DNA from: Lunularia cruciata
Taxonomy: Eukaryota > Streptophyta > Marchantiopsida > Lunulariales > Lunulariaceae
DNA length: 64,000 nt
Direction: 5' to 3'
NCBI GenBank assembly: GCA_948567375.1
Contig: OX419760.1
Location: forward strand, 2,914,001-2,978,000
The notes under the pieces were generated by a model, which was not told where the DNA came from, did no database searches, and saw only the letters and a list, made by a program, of their open reading frames with translations. Each line of letters starts with the position of its first letter. Within the stretch, counting starts at the first letter, position 1. A program made the position numbers and the translations under genes. Of the stretch, positions 57,061 through 64,000 are shown piece after piece.

Positions 57061-57474
57061 AAGACATTACAAGTAGCAATGAGAGAATATGTAATAATAT
57101 GGAGTTAGTAAAAGCTAAATATAGATAACAAGAGGTAGAACTAGCATATATCTAGGAAATTTCTAAGAATATTCTAGAAGGATCCAAGAAGCTTCCCAAT
57201 TAGAAGCTTCTAGGAAATTTCCAAGGATTGAGTAACTTGTATGCAACTTGATGGCAAGCTTAGTTTGCACTCCAAGAAAGGTGGACTTTAGAAGTAACCT
57301 TCCTTGGAAGCTTCTTGGAAGACTTGTACCTAGGTTGCCTATAATACCAAATCCTAAGCTCAAGTCAAGCATTTTGAGTTTCCCTCTTTTGAAGATTCTA
57401 ATGTGATCTTCCTACTTCTTATTTCTATCCTGTCTTTTACACCATTGGTCTAAAGAGACTTCTTTTTTTCCCAC
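57061..57474. other. Non-coding sequence, possible decayed LTR of the older gypsy
   Basis: It follows the integrase tail, where a polypurine tract and 3' LTR would be expected. The palindrome GAAGCTTC occurs three times (57188, 57203, 57307). No partner LTR could be found in the window. Confidence 0.3.
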
Positions 57475-58403
57475 TATGGCTAACTCTCATTCACTCCAAT
57501 CTAGTCTAAGCATTGCTTGCTGTAAAGTTTCAAGATCACCATCTATCTCATTGCAAATGTAAAGATTCATCTGACATCATTCAAGTTTATCAATAGGCTT
57601 TATCACTCTCTCTAATCTTCTTGGGCCTTCATTTAGAAGTTCCATATCATATCTTGATCTCTTTGACATTTCACTCAGATTCTCCACCTAAGGTTACCTT
57701 TTGAGAATCTTCTTCTCCTTTTGTGGCATTAAGATCAAAAACCACTACCCTCCTTTGGGTACCTCCTTAACCTCCAAAGTCAAGGTCTCTTTGGATGAAA
57801 CATCAACTTCAAGTAGGAATTGCTCTTTTGATGATTGATTGATCTAAAGGATTTATCCTATAACTTGGAAAGATAGACTAATTAAGCTTATCAGCTATCT
57901 CCATCACTTCACCATTGTTTTCTCCCCAAGTCTTGAACACATCAAAGAGGACATCTTGACTTTTGATAACCTATTTGGTCTTAGGATTGAAAAGGAGATA
58001 CCCTTTCAAACCTTCTTCATAACCTACATAGATTATTCTTTATACTTTCTTGGTGAACATTCTCCTTTACTCCTTAGGGATATGAGCTTCAAAGAGATAA
58101 CCAAAATCTCTTAGTATAAGAACATCAGGTTTCTTCCCACTCCAACATTCTTTTGGAGTTTTCTCTTGTAAGGTAGTGGTACCATTGATATTCCTTAAGA
58201 AATTAGCAGTTGCACTCCATAATTTCCTCTCTAGCTTTTCATGTTGAAGCATTGCCAAAGCTTTATTGACCAATGTAAGATTCAACATCTCTACAACTCC
58301 ATTTTGGGTTGGACCATCTCCACCAATATAGTCTAGAAATATTCCTTTCTCTAATAAGAAAGACAAAATTCCTGATTTATTTACTCTCTACCTCCATCTG
58401 TTC
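57475..58403 (-). pseudogene. Ty1/copia integrase remnant, truncated by an LTR insertion
   Basis: At 58366-58067 the minus strand reads LLEKGIFLDY, NGVVEMLNLTLVNKALAML (catalytic Glu region), LWSATANFLRNI, KTPKECWSGKKPDV, LRDFGYLFEAHIPKE, a typical copia order. Leftwards it continues with YVGYEEGLKGYLLFNP and SQDVLFDVFKTW (58050-57930), the integrase C-terminal region. The rightmost bases encode a TDGGRE-like string, cut at 58403 by the family-A LTR. The rest of the copia element lies beyond that insertion, outside the window. Confidence 0.85.
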
Positions 58404-59110
58404 TATAACACCCATTTGTGCATGTGTGTGATATTGTGATATTTAGCTTAGTATAACAAGTACTTGAGAGATATTATTTATATAGATAAAGTATGGTTCT
58501 ACATTAGTCATGATAAGCTAAAATTATTCATAGCTAAGATAGTGGGAACCTTACTTTAGAGGAAGTGGAAAAGTTGAGCACCACTACTTTGAATTCTAGT
58601 GTGTTGACTTGGTATTATTCCTAGGTGTTTGGCTTTGAAGAAAGAGTTGAGAACTCTTGGGCCCGCAAGCCTTTTTGTTTTGGATTCTTATATAGTCCAA
58701 GGAGAGCCCATGTGAATGAATCCTTGCCTTAGTGGTTGGGTCAAGATAAGATCATATGCTTATTGGAATATATCCATGTGGATGAATATTCCTTTATACT
58801 TTTTGACTTTACTTGACTTTACTTGACTTTTAGCCTAATAACTTGGGCTACTTTGGTAAATAGTAACTTTAGTGCATAACTATTTCACAATTATATAAAC
58901 AAGGAGTGAGGAGGTACTCATCATCCTTTCATTTGCTACTATCTCTCCCTCATTGAGTTCTCTAGTGAGTATGTCTTGAGTCTTGTAGTGTTAGCCTTGG
59001 AGGAGTATGATTGTAGTATGGAGTTAGGGTTCCTTGCCTTCTTAGTCCATGGTGCGCTACCATAATAGCCATAAGAGGTTCATCTTGAGTGAGAGACAGG
59101 CCTGCTCACA
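58404..59110 (+). repeat. 5' LTR of the plus-strand family-A element
   Basis: 707 bp, beginning TATAACACCCATTTGTGCATG and ending CCTGCTCACA. The TATA-like TTATATAAACAAGG is near 58891. A short tandem 'ctttacttgactttacttga' occurs near 58805. Confidence 0.88.
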
Positions 59111-59113
59111 TTT

Positions 59114-59133
59114 TTAGTTCCGTTGCCGTGACC
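59114..59133 (+). promoter_or_regulatory. Primer-binding-site candidate, tRNA-Asp-like
   Basis: TAGTTCCGTTGCCGTGACC lies three bases inside the LTR. Its core CCGTTGCCG matches the tRNA-Asp-complementary primer site known for Athila/Tat-type plant gypsy elements; the flanks have drifted. Confidence 0.55.
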
Positions 59134-59994
59134 TCTCTAAAAGGCAAGATAATATTCCGTGTACAATTCTATATAAGACAAAAGGAGGCTATGAGAACTC
59201 ACTTGGAGAGAGCTTTAGGGGATGAGAGTGCTTAACTTATGTTAGAGAAATTAAACCCATTTGTATACCATGTAGTTCATTATGATATCTTTGAGTTGAT
59301 TTTGTATATCTTGTACACATGAGAGGATTTGGAGAGATTGTGTGAGGTGGATTGCAGATTTTGGGGATGAAGGTGATTTTGGGCAAAATCTCAAGTTTGA
59401 GATCTGGACTTGAAATTTCTACAAATGATAGCTTGGATTATCTTTTAATTAGTATACTTCAAATTATTATGTGAGCTACTATGCGCATTGAGCTATAATT
59501 TTTGAAAGTTAATAGGGTAAATTGTTCGCGCAACTACATGCTCTTTAAAAAATTGTACATAGTTTGCCATTTCTTCAATTTTTAGTGGAAATTATTTTTT
59601 AAATTTTTCTTCAATTGTTTCAAAAATTTTCAAGAAAATTCAATGCATTATATCCTACCATTTGACACAAGAATTAGAGAGAGATCATTCTTGCGCATGG
59701 AGTTATGAGTTCTTAAAGTGAGGGGGGTGGTTTTCATACCAAATCTGAAATATGTGTGTTGAATAGAAATGTGCCTAGGCTAAATGGTTTGATGAAAAGA
59801 TCTGAAATTTTGTAGGGAAAGATGTCTTAAAGTTGTGATCAAGTTTGAAAATTTTCATGGGACTATGACATACGAATTGAGAGATTTGAGTGACATTGTG
59901 AAGAAGGGTCAATTCTGCAAAGTTTAGATCTCATGCATGAGGAGTGTGAAAGCAACAAAAAGCATATTTGAGTGTTTAGACTCATATTGGGAAC

Positions 59995-60432
59995 ATGGAG
60001 GGTCACCAAGAGTGGAAATTAAGGCTATTCAAGGTTCCCCAAGGGTTTGAGGTGATTGTAGGGGTAGATTTGAGGAAAAGAGAGTTTAGAATAGAATTTA
60101 AAGAGAGTGTTGAGAGGATCCAAAAACCTACACCACTTGGAGGAAAAGGTGAGTCTAAGTGCTTTCTATGTAGAGAGAAGGGACATAAGTCAAGCTCATG
60201 TCCATTGACTTTTAAGAGCAAGAGATTGAGGGAAAGGAGAGGTTTACTTGACTTAAGTTTGCATGTTGGACCTTCTTCACCAAGATTAGGAGGGAGAAGA
60301 TCTAAGACCAAGGAGTTGTCTGAGGTTTTTGGAGTGGAAGGACTTCTAAAAGGACATGAGTGTAGTGGAGTAAAAGCACTTTTGAAAACTTTGGTGAAGG
60401 ATTTTTTAGAGAGTCTTAGTTTAGCTACATAA
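59995..60432 (+). CDS. Extra zinc-knuckle ORF upstream of gag in family A
   Basis: This intact 145-codon frame lies about 0.9 kb inside the LTR. Residues 1-45 are mixed (WKLRLFKVPQGFEVIVGVDL, FRIEFKESVERIQKP). Residues about 56-69 form a CX2CX4HX4C knuckle, CFLCREKGHKSSSC. The C-terminal half is basic, then helical (RLRERRGLLDLSLHVG, SSPRLGGRRSKTKE, VKALLKTLVKDFLESL). It is separate from gag, which has its own knuckle at 61544. A decayed copy sits at the same place in the minus-strand element. Plausibly it is an RNA-binding accessory protein or a split gag part. The function is not known. Confidence 0.6.
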   Translation: MEGHQEWKLRLFKVPQGFEVIVGVDLRKREFRIEFKESVERIQKPTPLGGKGESKCFLCREKGHKSSSCPLTFKSKRLRERRGLLDLSLHVGPSSPRLGGRRSKTKELSEVFGVEGLLKGHECSGVKALLKTLVKDFLESLSLAT

Positions 60433-60699
60433 ATATTACCATCTTCATCAGCTAGTTTTCAAGATCAGTGATGGAGATCATCTTTCAACTTATGGATAAA
60501 CTATCCATGAGGGTTTGATTAATATGCACTCTAGGATTTGATGTTGCTATAGAAATCTTGGAGCAACCTGAACCTTTGGTGTTACCTAAGGTGGATACTC
60601 TCAAATGGTGTTAGTCACTTATACACTTTATTAGTTATAGAGTGAGAGAAAAGAAAAGAGAAAAAAAGTTGAGAGAAAAGAAAGATAGTGAGGGGTTAA

Positions 60700-61690
60700 G
60701 ATGAGGAAACTTTCGGTATTCTTTGGCAAGGATAGAGAAGATGTGGAGACCTTTGTGAGAGACTTCAAGAGAGCTTTCATAGGAAAAAATGAGAGGAGGA
60801 AGAATGAGTAAGCCTTGTTATCACCAAATTTCTTTGACAATGTAGCACTTACATGGTATGAGTCAGAATACCAAAAGAGAGAGAGGAGAGATGGGGAAGA
60901 AGAGTCTTGGGAGAATTTGACTTCAACATTCATTGAGAACTTTCTTCCATATGAGAGTTATGAGAGATTGATGAGTGAGGTTACCTTTCTCAAGCAAGGA
61001 GATGGAGAAAAAGTGAGAGTCTATGTGGAAAGAGTGGAAAACTTAGAGTCCAAATTTTGCATAGCGTTAAGGAAGGGTGAGGATGATGTGGAGACTACTA
61101 TGATTGGCATAGGGGCCATGCTCACCAAGAATTTTGTGAGAGGATTGAGACCACAAATTAGAAGCAAGGTGAGATATGAGAGATCTTCTTCTATGGTTGA
61201 AGCTATCAAGATTTCAATTCGTATGGAGGAGAGTTTGGAAGGGGATGAGAATGATTTGGTGGTGAAGGAGGTTGTGCATCCTCCTCAAGGTTACAAGTAT
61301 GGTGGAACTCCTGATAATTTGGTGACAAGGGTTTCACCCCAAGTAGTAGTTACTCCAGTTCTTACACCCCTACGAAAGGATCCACCTCAAACCATCACTA
61401 AACAACTTGCAGATCTCAAGATCAATGTAGTGCAACTATGGGAGAACAGAGAAGTGGATCAAAATGTAGGAAGAGGGCCTAGGAGTTATGGAAACCATCC
61501 ATATAGAGGAGGCCAACCAGCCAACAATTTCAATTATAGAAATTGTTTTGGTTGTGGAAAAAGAGGCCACATCTAAAGGAATTGCCCAAATTCCACTTAC
61601 CATGGAGGAAGGGGTTATGAGGGAGCCAATAGAGGGAAAGAGGGAGGAAGTGAAACCCAAATGGCTCCTAATCCAAACAAAGGGAAGGGG
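60700..61690 (+). pseudogene. Gag of the plus-strand family-A element
   Basis: The start is near 60700 (KLSVFFGKDREDVETFVRDF), with a stop near 60810. A 253-codon frame (60815-61576) follows with WYESEYQKRERRDGEEESWE, FIENFLPYESYERLM, VRVYVERVENLESKFCIAL, FVRGLRPQIRSKVRYE and ITKQLADLKINVVQLWE. The zinc knuckle CFGCGKRGHI, stop, RNC spans 61544-61585, with a TAA inside the finger at 61574-61576. The frame continues as a Gly/Arg-rich tail. Gag is otherwise well preserved. Confidence 0.85.
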
Positions 61691-61909
61691 ATAGCATCTA
61701 TAGATGTGGTTGAGAGCAAGTATGAGAAGGGAGAGTGCTCAAACTCCAAGGGTCTTAATTTAGAGCTTTTGGCACAAGAGAAGAAGAGAGTTTGTTTTGT
61801 AGAGGATGTGCACTTTCTCAAGGATTTACTCCTAGCCAAGATACTTCTATGCCTACTAGGAGCACTTGCACAAGCACTTCAACACCATCAACAACAAAGA
61901 CTCCAAGAA

Positions 61910-62700
61910 AGAAGTTTGAGATGGAGGACTTCTTGATGTCAACGCAACAATGGAACTATAATGTCTTTGATGATGTTGGTAGTCACAAGGTTAACATCAC
62001 AGTGGGCCAATTGATTGCTTTGAATCCTACTTTGAGAAAGGAGCTTAGAGGTGGCTTGAGTTCTACAAGGAGCAAGAGGAAGAAGAAGGAAAAAGCTCTA
62101 GTATCAATGGGGGTGGTGGATGCTAAGCCAACACCATGGGAGGCTTGTGAATATACTTCCAAGATTGATATGAGAGTGAATGGTCACAACATCAATGATG
62201 CATTAGTTGATGGAGGATCAGTGAATGCCATATCAGAAAAGTTGATGAAGAAGTTGGGTATGATAACCTCAAGACCTTCAACATTTGTGGTGAGCATGGC
62301 AAACAAGAAACAAGTTTGACCAGTAGGGGTGATGGATAAAATGGTAGTTTCAGTTATGGGAGTTCAAAATCTCATGACTTTCCAAGTCTTGAAGGATTCA
62401 AGCTATGACTTACTTCTTGGGATGCCATGGTTTAGAGCAGCATGCAACTGATTGATGGTACAAAGGTTACTTGATGATTGGGCCATCAAACCATAGAGTC
62501 ACAATTCTTGTGACTAACACCACCAACACTTCACATTCAAATACACTATCTTCTGATTATTGGGAATCAGATTCAGAAGAAGGAGCTTCAAGTGTGGACA
62601 CAAGCATGAAGGAGGAGACTTCCATGGAGGAAGATGAATCTGAATCTGATTCAGATGTGTATCTCTTGTGTGCTATGGATTTTGCACCTAAGCCATAGGT
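61910..62700 (+). pseudogene. Protease and acidic linker of the plus-strand family-A element
   Basis: The frame 61792-62319 contains GQLIALNPTLRKELRGGL, the segment RVNGHNINDALVDGGSVNAIS (active-site Asp followed by Gly-Gly where Thr/Ser-Gly is usual) and KKLGMITSRPSTFVVSM. After a stop, LLGMPWFRAA gives the conserved C-terminal protease strand near 62410-62440. 62471-62698 encodes an acidic Ser/Glu/Asp linker (SDYWESDSEE, EEDESESDSDVY). The altered active-site triplet may be family-specific or decay. Confidence 0.7.
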
Positions 62701-62946
62701 TTTGAAGGACCCATATAAATCACCATTGACACTTGAGGAGATAGAAAGGAGGTTATCTACTCTCAAGTATGATCCAAATGTTACCAAGGAGGAGAAGGTG
62801 AGATTTGAGGAGATTTTCCAAAGTTCATCCATGTGTTTGCTTTCAATAACATTGATCTAAAGGAACTCACCTTGGAGGAGCACAAGATTGAGGTGGGGTC
62901 ACATGCAAGACCAATCTGCTAAAAGCAACGTTGCATTAGCCCACCA

Positions 62947-63640
62947 ATGTCTTTGGTAGTGAAGGAGGAGATTGATAAGCTCAAGGAGGCCAGATTTATC
63001 TTTGAGGTGGAGAATTTGGGATGGTTGTCTCCAATTATGATTGTGAAGAAAAAGCTTTTAAGTATGTGTGGATTACAAGAAGCTCAATGTTGTTACCAAG
63101 AAGGACTACTACCCATTACCATTCATTGATGAGATCTTGGAGGAGGTTGCAAGTCATGAGAGGTATAGTTTTGGAGATGGTGATAGTGGATATAACCAAA
63201 TCAAGATTGCACCATAGCATCAACAACTCACCACATTCACCACACCTTGAGGAACTTATGTTTCAAGGTCATTCTTTTTGGGGTCTGCAATGCTCTAGCC
63301 ACATTCCAATGATGCATGAACAAGATATTTGAACCTTTCTTTGGGAAAAATGTAAGAGACTTCATTGATGATTTTTGTGTCTATGGGAGCAAGGAGGAGC
63401 ACTTTGAGCATCTAATCAAGGTCTTGAAATGCTTGGATGAGGCAAATCCATCACTCAACCCAGAGAAATACATTTTTGGATGTGAAGAAGGTCTAATTTT
63501 GGGACACATCATCTCCAAGGATGGAATAGCAGTTGATCTTGAGAAGGTGAAGAAAATCTCATACCTTCCATTCCCTTCAAGCTTGACAAAGTTAAGCCAA
63601 TTCTTGGGGATGGTTGGGTACTATAGGTAGGCTCATCTTC
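62947..63640 (+). pseudogene. Reverse transcriptase of the plus-strand family-A element
   Basis: It opens at 62947 with VVKEEIDKLKEARFIFEVEN. It passes a frameshift near 63050 (MCGLQE for CMDYKKLN-type sequence) and stops near 63216 and 63250. It recovers at 63316-63630 with the catalytic box FIDDFCVYGSKEEHFEH, LDEANPSLNPEKYIFGC, GHIISKDGIAVDLEKVKKI and LSQFLGMVGYYR. It is colinear with 16544-15927 on the minus strand. Confidence 0.88.
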
Positions 63641-63689
63641 TCATTTTCCAACAAGGCTTATGCATTGACCATCTACATGAAGAAGGGTG

Positions 63690-64000
63690 TAGATTACATG
63701 GTGATTTTGGAGGACAAGAAGGATCTCAAAGTTTTTGAGGAACTCAAGCAATCCCTTCTTGTAGCTCCAATTCTTGCTAAACCTGATTGGAGTAAGCCTT
63801 TCATCCTCTACATTGATGCTTCTAATGTAGCTATAGGATGCAATCTTAGTCATGATCATCCAATAGCTTATGCTAGTAGGCAGATGGTTTCAGCAAAAAG
63901 AACTACTCTGTCATGGAGAGAGAAGGGTTGGTAGTGATCTTTGGTCTCAAGAAGTTTAGACACTACTTGATTGGAAAGAAAGCCACCATTGTCATAGATC
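63690..64000 (+). pseudogene. RNase H start of the plus-strand family-A element
   Basis: Frame 63614-63934 encodes DKKDLKVFEELKQSLLVAPIL and KPFILYIDASNVAIGC (first catalytic Asp). It then shifts into the Glu-containing REGLVVIFGLKKFRHYLIG near 63925-63980. The window ends inside the domain. Confidence 0.85.

Larger units (their letters stand above)
58404..64000 (+). mobile_element. Ty3/gypsy family-A element, plus strand, cut by window end
   Basis: 5' LTR, primer-site candidate, zinc-knuckle ORF, gag, protease, RT and the start of RNase H follow in order on the plus strand. It is colinear with, and better preserved than, the minus-strand element at 13263-21074. The 3' part is outside the window. 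It inserted into a copia integrase gene. Stops in gag and RT show that it is also defective. Confidence 0.92.

Noticed and set aside
57188..57314. GAAGCTTC palindromes resembling heat-shock elements
   Set aside because: The GAA/TTC units are not in the strict alternating 5-bp spacing, so a heat-shock promoter cannot be claimed.
60003..60311. 102-codon minus-strand frame
   Set aside because: It is antisense to the zinc-knuckle ORF of family A, with Leu/Pro-rich shadow composition.

Overview
The window looks like a piece of a large, repeat-rich plant nuclear genome. The grounds are Ty3/gypsy and Ty1/copia LTR retrotransposons with plant-type features (an initiator-Met tRNA primer site, a chromodomain integrase, a primer site like the tRNA-Asp type), a hAT DNA transposon, and one spliced-looking host exon. 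The lineage cannot be fixed from sequence alone. The gypsy family carrying a DNA methyltransferase points, from memory of related elements, towards a non-seed plant or a charophyte-like streptophyte rather than a typical angiosperm. There is no bacterial or phage gene organisation. Almost every coding region is a decayed transposon gene.

Layout. 1-4.4 kb is pyrimidine-rich duplicated sequence with a recurrent hairpin motif; it ends at a splice acceptor followed by the only host-like exon (4.445-4.918 kb). 6.9-9.0 kb is a decayed plus-strand gypsy pol. 9.4-13.2, 21.1-23.6 and 28.7-29.6 kb hold remnants of Lys/Glu-rich coiled-coil proteins of unknown function. 13.263-21.074 kb is a minus-strand gypsy element with both LTRs ('family A'). 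25.226-27.699 kb is a hAT element with perfect 20-bp terminal inverted repeats. 32.2-35.1 kb and 35.1-47.3 kb are two copies of another plus-strand gypsy family ('family M'). The second M copy carries, between gag and reverse transcriptase, a decayed cytosine-5 DNA methyltransferase domain resembling DNMT3, with motifs I, IV, VI, VIII, IX and X in canonical order. 49.698-56.267 kb is a minus-strand chromovirus with both LTRs, primer site, polypurine tract and a perfect 5-bp target duplication. 58.404 kb to the window end is the 5' part of a second family-A element.

Insertion history. The chromovirus sits inside the integrase core of an older gypsy element, whose frame resumes on the far side. 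The second family-M copy was hit by a 2.7-kb unidentified insertion (which later received a chromovirus LTR, now solo with target duplication CGAAG) and by a family-A LTR, now solo, in the RNase H region. The right-hand family-A element landed in a copia integrase gene. Solo LTRs, truncations and stop codons show active LTR-LTR recombination and decay.

Standout observations are the retroelement-borne methyltransferase, an extra zinc-knuckle reading frame upstream of gag in both family-A elements, and two mutually similar leader reading frames with a faint SPFH/prohibitin-like signature in the chromovirus.
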